A stretch of 18,078 bases of DNA from CAVDWX01 sp963612735 (GTDB taxonomy: Bacteria; Bacillota_I; Bacilli_A; RFN20; CAG-826): the NCBI GenBank assembly GCA_963612735.1, contig CAVDWX010000011.1:1-18078 (forward strand), in the 5' to 3' direction. The notes under the pieces were generated by a model. That model was given only the letters and a program-made list of their open reading frames with translations. It had not been told where the DNA came from and did no database searches. The position numbers and the translations under genes were made by a program. Of this stretch, positions 1 to 8,905 are shown piece after piece (the stretch's first letter is position 1; every line of letters begins with the position of its first letter).

Positions 1-208
1 CTTCACTACTGCTACCATCAGCGTTTAAATAAGTGATGGTTTGATAATCTTTAGTTTGAACAAAAGGATAACGCGTACAATCAAATTTGGTTTGAGTAAC
101 ATCCACTTTATAATCAAAAGGAACATAGATATCTTTATTTAAAGAAAATGAACAGCTAGTAAGACTGACGAGAAGGAAATTAAAGACAAGCAAACTATTC
201 TTTTTCAT
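1..208 (-). CDS. Putative lipoprotein, 5' part only (runs off window edge)
   Basis: I read 69 codons from an ATG at 206-208 toward the window edge, so the C-terminal part is missing. The product begins MKKNSLLVFNFLLVSLTSC: two Lys, a hydrophobic stretch and a lipobox L-T-S-C with Cys at residue 19. This is a type II signal peptide, so the protein is predicted to be lipid-anchored on the outer face of the membrane. The visible mature part (about 50 residues, rich in Asp, Thr, Tyr and Lys) matches no family I recognise. It follows the rpoC terminator on the same strand and probably has its own promoter. No convincing Shine-Dalgarno precedes the ATG; the bases just before it are AGTGGTA. Function unknown. 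Confidence 0.7.
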   Translation of the reverse strand, partial: MKKNSLLVFNFLLVSLTSCSFSLNKDIYVPFDYKVDVTQTKFDCTRYPFVQTKDYQTITYLNADGSSSE

Positions 209-215
209 TACCACT

Positions 216-244
216 ATGTTAGAGAATTAACTTTACTTTGTAAA
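216..244 (-). promoter_or_regulatory. Candidate promoter of the lipoprotein gene
   Basis: On the minus strand there is TTTACA (239-244), a 17-base spacer and TAACAT (216-221). The -35 matches consensus well, the -10 moderately. Transcription would begin about at the ATG (208), giving an almost leaderless mRNA. The -35 lies inside a perfect inverted repeat (232-249). Sequence-only prediction. Confidence 0.35.
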
Positions 245-249
245 GTAAA
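232..249. repeat. Perfect 8+8 base inverted repeat between rpoC terminator and lipoprotein gene
   Basis: TTTACTTT, then GT, then AAAGTAAA. The two-base centre is too tight for a good RNA hairpin, so a protein operator is more plausible than a terminator. It covers the candidate -35 box of the lipoprotein promoter. Confidence 0.45.
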
Positions 250-281
250 AGAAAGGACCGCGTTTTTTATTAACGCAGTCC
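241..281 (-). terminator. Intrinsic terminator of the rplK-rpoC operon
   Basis: Reading the minus strand, GGACTGCGTT (281-272) pairs with AACGCGGTCC (264-255) over 10 base pairs including one G-T, with a 7-base loop. A T-rich tail (TTTCTTTTACTTT) follows. It starts about 20 bases after the rpoC stop codon and closes the long ribosomal/RNA polymerase transcript before the lipoprotein gene. Confidence 0.88.
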
Positions 282-300
282 ATATAATTATGATAAATGA

Positions 301-3300
301 TTATTTTCTTTCTTCTTCGGCTTTACGATTAATCTTTTCGTGAAGTTCGTTAATGACTCGATCATGATCTTCAACATAACGATCCGCGACTGTATGCATC
401 GTATCCGCGACAGTGAAGTTACCTAAGATTTCTTCTTGTTGTTCTTCACTTAATAAGCCTCTACCAGCGGGAATGAGTCGACCAGTAATGACGTTTTCTT
501 TTAAGCCATGGAGTTTATCGACTTTGCCTTTAATCGCCGCATCAGTCAACACTCTTGTCGTTTCTTGGAAGGAAGCCGCGGACAAGAATGATTCCGTCTC
601 TAACGCAGCTTTAGTAATTCCTAAGATAAGAGGAGAGAAAACAGCAGGACGTTTGCCCGCTAAAAGGGCTTCGCTATTCTTACGGGTGAAGACATTGATG
701 TTAACTCTTGTTCCAGAAAGCATGTCAGTATCACCAGAATCGATGACGAAGACCTTTCTTAACATTTGTCGAACGATGACTTCAATATGTTTATCAGAAA
801 TGCCAATTGATTGAGCACTATACACTTTTTGGACTTCTTTTAAGATATATCTTTGAACGGCAGTGACATCGCTCACTTCTAATAATTTCTTAGGAGAAAC
901 GGCCCCTTCAGTAATCTTACCACCATTGATGACATGATCACCTTTTTTGACTCTAAGACGAGCACCGAAGGAAGAAGTATAAACTTTTTCTTCTAAATCG
1001 TTTTTAACGGTAACGATGTAGCAACCATTCTTTTCTTCAATCTTGGTGACTTCACCAGTGATTTCAGAAATAGTAGCTTCGCCTTTAGGATTACGAGCTT
1101 CAAACAATTCTTGAACACGAGGCAAACCTTGTGTGATATCACTACCAGCAACACCACCCGTATGGAATGTTCTCATCGTTAATTGAGTACCAGGTTCACC
1201 GATTGATTGAGCGGCCATAATTCCAACTGCTTCACCAACTTCAACTTCTCTTCCGGTGGCGAGGTTACGTCCGTAACAATGGACACAAACGCCATCCTTA
1301 GTTTCACAGGTGAAGATACTTCTAATATAGACATGAGTAATGCCGGCATTAACAATGCGCTCAGCATGTTCTTCATCGATTAAGGTATTGCCTTTAACAA
1401 TGACTTCACCAGTATGAGGATCAACGACATCATTTAAGGCATATCGACCTACGAGACGATCGTATAATTTAACGATAATCGCATTACGAGCGCTATCTCT
1501 AATTTCGCTCACTTCATAGCCGTGATCAGTACCACAGTCGATTTCACGAACGATAACATCTTGAGAAACGTCCACTAATCGACGAGTTAGATAGCCAGAG
1601 TCAGCGGTTTTTAAAGCGGTATCACTACCACCCTTACGAGCACCGTGAGTGGCGATAAAGAATTCAGAAACAGTCATACCTTCACGGAAACAACGTTTAA
1701 CTGGTAATTCAATCGTACCACCAGAAGTGTTACCCATAAGTCCTCTCATACCAGCGAGCTGGACGATATTGGAGATATTACCACGAGCACCACTATCGGA
1801 CATGATGAAGATTGGGTTTCTTGAATCTTTTTTGAATTGAACGGTTAATCGATCGGTCACTTCTTTTAAGACATCGTTCCAAGTAGTGACAACTTGATTA
1901 TGTCTTTCGTCATCGGTTAATAATCCCATATCGAACATTTCGTTGATTTCTTCGATACGTTTATCGCCTTTGGCTAAAAGTTCTTCTTTTCCTTCCACCA
2001 TGTGGATATCATTTAAGGAAATAGTAAACCCTGCAACAGTGGAGAATTTAAAGCCTTGATCTTTGATTTTATCAAGAACAGCACTAGTTTTAGGTGTTCC
2101 TTTACGATCATATCTTTGGAAGATTTCATTAATGATACTTCCTAAATCTTTCTTTTTAAATGGAGCGTAAAGTGGACGAGTGGCGATATATTCTTTAATA
2201 TCAGTTCCTCGTGGAACAAAATAAGAAGGAATATCATGACTTAAGTTCTCACTATTAACGGCATTTAAATATGGGAAGTCACTGGGGAAGATGAGGTTGA
2301 AGATGACTTTACCAACAGAGGTAATGAGATAAGATTTGTTCATCTCTTCAGTGAATCCTTTTTTCATAAACCCACTGCCAAGGATGGCAATACGGTTATG
2401 TAAATGAATTTGTTTAGTGGAATAGGCGAGTAAGACATCATCAGGATTTCTAAAGACTTTGCCTTCACTTGCGGCATATAATTCATATAATGCAGCTTCT
2501 TCTTCATCGCCTAATTCTTTTAATTCTTTAGCTTTTCTTAAGAAGTCATCTTTGGTCGCTTCTAATGTTAAATAATAGTTACCAAGAACCATATCTTGAG
2601 AAGGAGTAACGATTGGTTTACCATCTTTTGGTCCTAAAATATTATTACTTGCTAACATCAAATCTAAGGCTTCCTCTTGAGCGGCTTTAGATAACGGCAC
2701 GTGTACCGCCATCTGGTCACCATCGAAGTCAGCGTTAAATCCAGTACACACTAAGGGGTGTAGACGAATGGCTCTTCCATCCACTAAGATGGGTTGGAAA
2801 GCTTGAATTCCTAATCTATGAAGAGTAGGAGCACGGTTGAGTAAGACGGGGTGATCAGAAATGATTTCTTCAATGATATCAAAGACGACATTTTCATAAC
2901 GATCAATAATCTTATCAGCTTGTTTATGAGCATTAGCGATTTTACGTTTTAATAATTCGCAAGCGATAAATGGCCTAAATAATTGAATAGCCATTTCACG
3001 TGGTAATCCGCATTGATACATCTTTAAGAATGGACCGACAGCGATAACACTACGTCCAGAATAATCGACACGTTTACCTAATAAGTTTTGTCTGAATCGA
3101 CCTTGTTTTCCTTTCAAAGCACTGGATAAGGATTTAAGTGCTCTTCCTCCAGGTCCTTGAACAGGTTTATTTCTTCGACCGTTATCGATTAAAGCATCAA
3201 CCGCTTCTTGAAGCATACGTTTTTCGTTCATCAAGATAACAGCAGGCGCGGACATATCGATCAATTTCTTCAAACGATTGTTACGCGAAATAACACGGCG

Positions 3301-4221
3301 ATATAAATCATTTAAATCAGAGGTAGCAAATCGACCACCATCGAGTTGAAGCATTGGTCTTAAATCTGGAGGTATGACTGGAATGACATCTAACACCATC
3401 CATTCAGGCTTATTTTTAGAAGATCTAAATGCTTCAATAACTTCTAAACGTTTTGTGAGTTTAGCTCTATTTAATGGAGAAGTATCTTTAATTTTTCTAT
3501 TAATTTCGTTAGCTTCTTCATCTAAATTCACTTCTTGAAGCAAACGCTTAATCGCGGAAGCACCTTCTGAAAATTCAGCGCCAGTATATTTTTTAATAAA
3601 GAAGGCGATGGTTTGGAAATCAAAAACTTCGCTATGATTTTCCATACGGCGAATGAGTTCTTCACTTCTTTCCCATTCATCGCTTCCTTCCACTAGTCCC
3701 CATTCAGAACCATGAGATTGAATTTCTTTAATGACCGGGATAAAGGCATCACGACCGTTCTTTTCATTGATGAATTCACGATATGTTAAGCATTTAGATT
3801 TACCAGGATTTAAGCAGATATGGGCGGCATAATAAACAACTTCTTCCAAATGTTTTGGAGAAACATCGAGAATTAAACCAATACGGCTAGGAATTCCTTT
3901 TAAATACCAAATATGAGTGCAGGGTGAAGCGAGTTCAATATGTCCCATTCTTTCACGACGGACTTCTTTAGAAATAACTTCAACGCCACATTTTTCACAA
4001 ACGACACCCGCGTATCTAATTTTCTTATATTTTCCGCAGTGACATTCATAATCTTTGCTTGGTCCAAATATTTTTTCACAGTACAAACCACCCATTTCAG
4101 GTTTTTGACTACGATAGTTAATGGTTTCAGGTTTTAAAACTTCACCATGGCTCCAAGCTCTGATCGTTTCTGGAGAAGCAAGGCCAACTTGAATGGCCGC
4201 TAATTTTTTAACATCAAACAT
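301..4221 (-). CDS. rpoC: DNA-directed RNA polymerase subunit beta'
   Basis: Largest subunit of the core RNA polymerase; it carries the catalytic magnesium site. 1306 residues. The N-terminal zinc site is Cys60, Cys62, Cys75 and Cys78. The active-site motif NADFDGD has Asp498, Asp500 and Asp502. The second zinc site is Cys896, Cys972, Cys979 and Cys982. The bridge helix/trigger loop region (GTQLTMRTFHTGG) is near 1010-1023, followed by the conserved C-terminal LSAASFQETTRVLTDAA block. It is about 100 residues longer than Bacillus subtilis RpoC as I remember it. Extra sequence lies mainly around residues 150-215 in the clamp and 565-587 after the active site. Start: ATG preceded by AGGAGGAG. 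The rpoB TAG stop is part of TAGGAGG, so the two are probably translationally coupled. Ends at TAA before a terminator. Confidence 0.98.
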   Translation of the reverse strand: MFDVKKLAAIQVGLASPETIRAWSHGEVLKPETINYRSQKPEMGGLYCEKIFGPSKDYECHCGKYKKIRYAGVVCEKCGVEVISKEVRRERMGHIELASPCTHIWYLKGIPSRIGLILDVSPKHLEEVVYYAAHICLNPGKSKCLTYREFINEKNGRDAFIPVIKEIQSHGSEWGLVEGSDEWERSEELIRRMENHSEVFDFQTIAFFIKKYTGAEFSEGASAIKRLLQEVNLDEEANEINRKIKDTSPLNRAKLTKRLEVIEAFRSSKNKPEWMVLDVIPVIPPDLRPMLQLDGGRFATSDLNDLYRRVISRNNRLKKLIDMSAPAVILMNEKRMLQEAVDALIDNGRRNKPVQGPGGRALKSLSSALKGKQGRFRQNLLGKRVDYSGRSVIAVGPFLKMYQCGLPREMAIQLFRPFIACELLKRKIANAHKQADKIIDRYENVVFDIIEEIISDHPVLLNRAPTLHRLGIQAFQPILVDGRAIRLHPLVCTGFNADFDGDQMAVHVPLSKAAQEEALDLMLASNNILGPKDGKPIVTPSQDMVLGNYYLTLEATKDDFLRKAKELKELGDEEEAALYELYAASEGKVFRNPDDVLLAYSTKQIHLHNRIAILGSGFMKKGFTEEMNKSYLITSVGKVIFNLIFPSDFPYLNAVNSENLSHDIPSYFVPRGTDIKEYIATRPLYAPFKKKDLGSIINEIFQRYDRKGTPKTSAVLDKIKDQGFKFSTVAGFTISLNDIHMVEGKEELLAKGDKRIEEINEMFDMGLLTDDERHNQVVTTWNDVLKEVTDRLTVQFKKDSRNPIFIMSDSGARGNISNIVQLAGMRGLMGNTSGGTIELPVKRCFREGMTVSEFFIATHGARKGGSDTALKTADSGYLTRRLVDVSQDVIVREIDCGTDHGYEVSEIRDSARNAIIVKLYDRLVGRYALNDVVDPHTGEVIVKGNTLIDEEHAERIVNAGITHVYIRSIFTCETKDGVCVHCYGRNLATGREVEVGEAVGIMAAQSIGEPGTQLTMRTFHTGGVAGSDITQGLPRVQELFEARNPKGEATISEITGEVTKIEEKNGCYIVTVKNDLEEKVYTSSFGARLRVKKGDHVINGGKITEGAVSPKKLLEVSDVTAVQRYILKEVQKVYSAQSIGISDKHIEVIVRQMLRKVFVIDSGDTDMLSGTRVNINVFTRKNSEALLAGKRPAVFSPLILGITKAALETESFLSAASFQETTRVLTDAAIKGKVDKLHGLKENVITGRLIPAGRGLLSEEQQEEILGNFTVADTMHTVADRYVEDHDRVINELHEKINRKAEEERK

Positions 4222-4235
4222 TGTTATTTCTCCTC

Positions 4236-7200
4236 CTATTCATCATCATCACTAGTTCTAATTGAGCTAGCATAATCATCGCTAAATCCACTATTATCGG
4301 GACTTCCTTCACCGGTGAGGTTACGGATGGATGAATTAATTTTTCTTTCTTCTTTTTCGGTTTCTTTAGCCAAAGCATCCATATCGATGACTCTACCATC
4401 GGTATCGAGTAATCTAACATCCATGGATAGGGCTTGTAATTCTTTAACGAGAACTTTAAACGCTTCAGGAATGCCAGGTTTTGGTAAAGGTTGACCTTTA
4501 ATAATGGCTTCATAGGTCTTACGACGTCCCACTCTATCATCGGATTTGATGGTAATGATTTCTTGTAAGACATGAGCGGCACCATACGCTTCAAGTGCCC
4601 AGACTTCCATTTCACCAAATCTTTGACCACCATTTTGGGCTTTTCCACCAAGAGGTTGTTGAGTAACAAGTGAATATGGTCCAGTCGCACGAGCGTGTAA
4701 TTTATCATCGACCATGTGAACGAGTTTAATCATATACATGACCCCAACGGTAATTCTTTCATCGAATCTTTCACCAGTTCTACCATCATAGAGAACGGTT
4801 TTTCCATCAGATGACATTTCAGCTTTCTTCATCATGTCGAGAATTTCTTCATTAGTAATACCGTCGAAAACAGGTGTGGCAATCTTTAAACCAAGTTTCT
4901 TTAAAGCCATTCCGAGATGGACTTCTAAGATCTGACCGATATTCATACGAGAAGGAACGCCTAATGGGTTAAGCATGATATCAACTGGAGTGCCATCGGG
5001 TAAGAAAGGCATATCACATTCAGGTAAAATACGAGAAATAACACCTTTATTACCATGACGTCCGGACATCTTATCTCCTTCAGATATCTTACGTTTTTGG
5101 ACGATATAAACGCGAACAACTTCATTTACTCCAGGTGGAAGTTCATTTTCTTTGCTATGTTCATCGCGTTTGACAATTTTAACATCGAGAACAATACCCG
5201 CGCCACCATGAGGAACACGTAAAGAAGCGTCTTTGCCTTCATTGGTCTTTTCACCAAAGATGGCCATTAATAATTTTTCTTCAGGAGTTGGTTCAGTTTG
5301 TCCTCGAGGAGTAACTTTACCAACAAGAATGTCGCCTTCTTTAACTTCACTACCAACAACAATAATTCCATTTTCATCGAGGTGAGCTTTTGCTTCAGTT
5401 GAGACATTTGGAATATCAGCGGTAATTTCTTCATCCCCTAATTTAGGAATGCTACGACATTCAAGTTCATATTTTTCGATATGAATAGAAGTATAAACAT
5501 CATCCTTTACTAATCTTTCAGACATGATGACGGCATCTTCGTAGTTGTAACCGTTCCAAGTCATGAAGGCAATAGTAACGTTTTGTCCTAAGGCTAGATC
5601 ACCATTTTGCATCGCGGGTCCATCAGCGATAATTTGTCCTTTTTTGACTTTATCGCCAACTTTGACGATGCTGTGTTGATTGATACAAGTACCTTGGTTA
5701 CTTCTTTCAAATTTTTGTAAGTGATAAGTTCTTGGTTCACTTTCACCTTTTTCAAGCACTTCAATAGTGCGTGAATCAGTATAAGTGACAACCCCGTCAT
5801 TAACTGCCACAACAGCTAATCCAGAGTCATGAGCAATTTGATATTCGAGACCAGTTCCCACTAATGGAGCGTGTGGTCTAAGAAGAGGTAAAGCTTGACG
5901 TTGCATGTTAGCGCCCATCAAAGCACGGGTGGTATCATCATTCTCTAAGAAAGGAATACAGCCAGCCGCAATCGAAACAATTTGTTTTGGGCTGACATCG
6001 ACAAAATCGACATCTTCTTTTCTCGCCATGATGTTTTCGCCCTTATAACGAGCTACCACTTGTTCATCTAAGATTTCTCCATCAGGACCTAAATTAATGT
6101 TAGCTTCAGCAATAACATAGTCCCATTCTTCATCCGCGGATAAATAAACGCTATCTTCAGTTTTATTTAAAACACGACATGTTTTTTTATCGACTTTTCG
6201 ATATGGAGTCTCTATAAATCCATATTTATTTACTTTCGCGTACGTCGCGAGGTTATTGATTAAACCAATGTTTTGACCTTCAGGGGTTTCAATAGGACAA
6301 ATTCTTCCATAATGAGAAACGTGAACGTCACGAACAGCGCTAGAAGCACGGTCACGAGTCAAACCTCCAGGGCCTAATGCTGATAAACGACGTTTATTAG
6401 TAAGTTCGGCAAGTGGATTAGTTTGATCCATGAATTGTGATAATTGTGATGAAGCGAAAAATTCACGAATTGAAGCAGTTAAAGGACGAGGATTGATTAA
6501 GCTCTTTGGTTTAACATTACCAATATCAGAAATTGACATCTTTTGTTGAACGGTCTTCACCATCTTTGCTAAACCTAATCTAAATTGATTTTGAATCAAT
6601 TCGCCAACACATCTAATACGACGATTGCCTAAATGGTCGATATCATCGGTATCTCCAAATCCATCCATGACATTGAGGAAATAGGAGAAAATAGCGATAA
6701 TATCAGAAATAGTCACATAATTGATAGTTAAATTTAAGTCGGTACCAATGACATGACAAACTTTATCTTTCTTATCATTAGCGTAAACTTTAACCAAGTT
6801 AACTAGTCCGTGATCATCTAATTTCTCATTGACATTCACTTTTAATAAATGAGCACCTTTTTCAAAGAATTCTTCATTTCTTAAAGCTTCGACATCTTCA
6901 ACGGTTAACAAAGTTCCTTTTTTGAAACGAACTTCACCTTCACTAGAGATGAGGTTTTCCGCTAAGATGCGGCCATTTAAACGGTTATAAATGCCTAATT
7001 TCTTGGCAAATTTATATCTTCCCGCTCTACCTAGGTCGTAGCGTTTATTATCGAAGAATTTTTGAATTAAGAAATTTGAGGTACCTTCTTCAGTGACTGG
7101 TTCACCTGGTTTCATCTTCTTAAAGATTTCCACTAATGCGGCTTTAGTAGTAGTAAGGTTAGCTTCTTCATCTTTACTACAAGTCAAAGCTAGAGCATCG

Positions 7201-7841
7201 CTTTTACCAAATAGAGATAAAATATCATCAGTGCTTTGAATACCTAACGCTCTTAATAAGACAGTAGCGTGTAATTTTCTTTGTCGATCAATTCTAACAG
7301 AAAGGATATCTTTGGTATCGCTTTCAAATTGTAACCAAGTTCCTCTTCCTGGAATTAAATCAGCCTCATATAAATACTTGCCAGCTTTAGCTTCTTTGCT
7401 AAGGTAGGCGCCTGGAGAACGAACGAGTTGGCTGACAATTACTCTTTCCGCTCCGTTGACAATAAATGTTCCGGACTTAGTCATAAGTGGGAATTCACCC
7501 ATATAGACTTCAGATTCTTGAATTTCACCGGTCTCTTTATGATTGAGACGTAAGGTGACATAAATTGGAACACTATAAGTTAAATCTCGTGCTTTACATT
7601 CTAAAAAAGGATGCTTAGGTTCACCTAAACGACAACTGACATAATCAATGGACAAAGTATTAGTGTAATTATTAATAGGGAAAGATTCTCTAAATACTTC
7701 ATCAAGTCCTTTTTCTTTGAATTCTTCATAAGACTTCGTTTGAATTTCAACAAGATTAGGAAGTGGAAGTTCACCACTTATCTTGGAATAATCAAGACGG
7801 TCATTATTTAATTTTCTAAGTTCAGTAATATTTCTGGACAT
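4236..7841 (-). CDS. rpoB: DNA-directed RNA polymerase subunit beta
   Basis: Second large subunit of RNA polymerase; forms the other jaw of the active-site cleft and the rifampicin pocket. 1201 residues, close to the Bacillus length. The rifampicin region (SSQLSQFMDQTNPLAELTNK then RRLSALGPGG) spans about residues 464-494, and the GDKMSGRHGNKG nucleotide-site motif is near 922-933. The tail is acidic and low complexity, ending in DDDE. Residue 482 is Asn (codon AAT at 6396-6398) where E. coli has His526, and residue 478 is Ala where E. coli has Ser522. The neighbouring contacts Gln513, Asp516, Arg529 and Ser531 (E. coli numbering) are kept. Start ATG has AAAGGAG eight bases upstream. It follows the methyltransferase gene by 18 bases and ends in TAG inside the rpoC ribosome-binding site. 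Confidence 0.98.
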   Translation of the reverse strand: MSRNITELRKLNNDRLDYSKISGELPLPNLVEIQTKSYEEFKEKGLDEVFRESFPINNYTNTLSIDYVSCRLGEPKHPFLECKARDLTYSVPIYVTLRLNHKETGEIQESEVYMGEFPLMTKSGTFIVNGAERVIVSQLVRSPGAYLSKEAKAGKYLYEADLIPGRGTWLQFESDTKDILSVRIDRQRKLHATVLLRALGIQSTDDILSLFGKSDALALTCSKDEEANLTTTKAALVEIFKKMKPGEPVTEEGTSNFLIQKFFDNKRYDLGRAGRYKFAKKLGIYNRLNGRILAENLISSEGEVRFKKGTLLTVEDVEALRNEEFFEKGAHLLKVNVNEKLDDHGLVNLVKVYANDKKDKVCHVIGTDLNLTINYVTISDIIAIFSYFLNVMDGFGDTDDIDHLGNRRIRCVGELIQNQFRLGLAKMVKTVQQKMSISDIGNVKPKSLINPRPLTASIREFFASSQLSQFMDQTNPLAELTNKRRLSALGPGGLTRDRASSAVRDVHVSHYGRICPIETPEGQNIGLINNLATYAKVNKYGFIETPYRKVDKKTCRVLNKTEDSVYLSADEEWDYVIAEANINLGPDGEILDEQVVARYKGENIMARKEDVDFVDVSPKQIVSIAAGCIPFLENDDTTRALMGANMQRQALPLLRPHAPLVGTGLEYQIAHDSGLAVVAVNDGVVTYTDSRTIEVLEKGESEPRTYHLQKFERSNQGTCINQHSIVKVGDKVKKGQIIADGPAMQNGDLALGQNVTIAFMTWNGYNYEDAVIMSERLVKDDVYTSIHIEKYELECRSIPKLGDEEITADIPNVSTEAKAHLDENGIIVVGSEVKEGDILVGKVTPRGQTEPTPEEKLLMAIFGEKTNEGKDASLRVPHGGAGIVLDVKIVKRDEHSKENELPPGVNEVVRVYIVQKRKISEGDKMSGRHGNKGVISRILPECDMPFLPDGTPVDIMLNPLGVPSRMNIGQILEVHLGMALKKLGLKIATPVFDGITNEEILDMMKKAEMSSDGKTVLYDGRTGERFDERITVGVMYMIKLVHMVDDKLHARATGPYSLVTQQPLGGKAQNGGQRFGEMEVWALEAYGAAHVLQEIITIKSDDRVGRRKTYEAIIKGQPLPKPGIPEAFKVLVKELQALSMDVRLLDTDGRVIDMDALAKETEKEERKINSSIRNLTGEGSPDNSGFSDDYASSIRTSDDDE

Positions 7842-7859
7842 TCTAATGGCTCCTTTAAT

Positions 7860-8474
7860 CTAAATATTTTCTTTTTCGCTTTTCGCGGCCTTATAGAAGT
7901 AATAGCCTTTCTTTCGATCTAGCAGAACAACGTTTCCAAATACTGTTTCGATATATTTAGAAGCGCTTTCCGCTCCTTGGGCTCTTCTGATGACAACGTA
8001 GAGCGAACCGCCATCAATTAAGTATTGTTTGGCCCCCTCATACATCCGGTAAGTCACTTCTTTACCAGCTCTAATCGGAGGGTTAACAACAATTGAATCA
8101 TATGGTCCTTCAATGTTTTCATATATGTCACTATGAAGGATAGCGACACGATTTTCTAATCCTAGTTTGCGTGCATTCTTATTACATAATTCAAGGGCGC
8201 GCGTATTAACATCCGCAAGAGTTATATAACTAGAAGGGGAGAATAGAGCAATAGTTAATCCTAAAGCACCATATCCACATCCTAAATCAAGAATACGACC
8301 GTGTAAGCGAAGGGGGACTAATACCTTTAAAAATTGATATGTCCCCTCATCGATACGGCTTTTTGAGAAGACACCACTATCGGTAAATAATTCAATATTC
8401 ATCCCATTGATTTCATATTTAATCACCTTTTCTTGATGCTTAAGATTAGGGTCTAAATCAAAATAATGGGACAT
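7860..8474 (-). CDS. RsmC-like class I SAM-dependent methyltransferase (YbxB type)
   Basis: 204 residues. The SAM-binding motif I is ILDLGCGYGALG at 61-72, an acidic ADVN follows near 87-90, and NPPIRAG (131-137) is the N-P-P-[YFI] motif of enzymes that methylate exocyclic amino groups. The family is related to RsmC, which makes m2G1207 in 16S rRNA. A protein of this type (YbxB) occupies the same place between rplL and rpoB in Bacillus subtilis, so the position itself is strong support. The exact target RNA is not shown by the sequence. The start ATG has GAGGT five bases upstream, 31 bases after rplL. It probably shares the operon transcript and may act in ribosome assembly together with the products of its neighbours. 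Confidence 0.88.
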   Translation of the reverse strand: MSHYFDLDPNLKHQEKVIKYEINGMNIELFTDSGVFSKSRIDEGTYQFLKVLVPLRLHGRILDLGCGYGALGLTIALFSPSSYITLADVNTRALELCNKNARKLGLENRVAILHSDIYENIEGPYDSIVVNPPIRAGKEVTYRMYEGAKQYLIDGGSLYVVIRRAQGAESASKYIETVFGNVVLLDRKKGYYFYKAAKSEKENI

Positions 8475-8505
8475 ATTACCTCAAGGGTGAAAATGTAAAA
8501 TTAGA

Positions 8506-8883
8506 TTATTTAATTTCGCATTCTGCGCCAGCTTCAGTAAGAGCTTTCTTGTGTTCTTCTGCTTCGACTGGTGAGATGTGTTCTTTGATGGCAACAGGAG
8601 CGCTATCAACGAGTTTCTTAGCATCCATTAAGCCTAAACCAGTAATAGCTTGAACTGCTTTGATGACAGTAACTTTGCTTCCGGTGACAGCTTTTAAGAA
8701 TAAGGAAACTTCGGTTGGTCCAGCCGCTGGTCCTTCTTCTTCTTCATGAACTGGTCCAGCTGCAACAGGTGCCGCAGCGGTAACACCAAATTCTTCTTCA
8801 ACAGCTTTGACTAATTCGTTTAATTCAACGACAGTCATTTCTTTTAAGCTGGCAATAATTTCTTCTTTTGTTAATTTAGCCAT
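8506..8883 (-). CDS. rplL: 50S ribosomal protein L7/L12
   Basis: Stalk protein that recruits and stimulates translation GTPases. 125 residues. The N-terminal dimerisation/L10-binding helices cover about 1-34 (KLTKEEIIASLKEMTVVELNELVKAVEEEFGV). A flexible Ala/Pro/Gly hinge at about 35-57 carries an unusual acidic EEEE run. The C-terminal factor-binding domain runs from about 58 to 125 and contains KVTVIKAV and TGLGLMDAKKLV. One deviation: Gln78 stands where most L12 proteins have Arg (E. coli Arg73), a residue implicated in factor contact. Start ATG has AGGAGG eight bases upstream. It lies 22 bases after rplJ and is the usual partner of L10. Confidence 0.97.
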   Translation of the reverse strand: MAKLTKEEIIASLKEMTVVELNELVKAVEEEFGVTAAAPVAAGPVHEEEEGPAAGPTEVSLFLKAVTGSKVTVIKAVQAITGLGLMDAKKLVDSAPVAIKEHISPVEAEEHKKALTEAGAECEIK

Positions 8884-8905
8884 TTTCTTTTCCTCCTAAA
8901 TTGGC

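Noticed and set aside
413..814. Open frame of 133 codons on the plus strand inside rpoC
   Set aside because: Antisense shadow of a conserved coding region, with no ribosome-binding site and no family features.
4214..4708. Alternative-frame open stretch of 164 codons over the end of rpoB
   Set aside because: Lies within conserved rpoB sequence in another frame, with lysine-rich composition typical of a frame shadow.
6361..6450. Asn482 as a spontaneous resistance mutation
   Set aside because: The same state is the natural one in Mollicutes, and other lineage marks (short L11 linker) agree, so a fixed trait is more likely.
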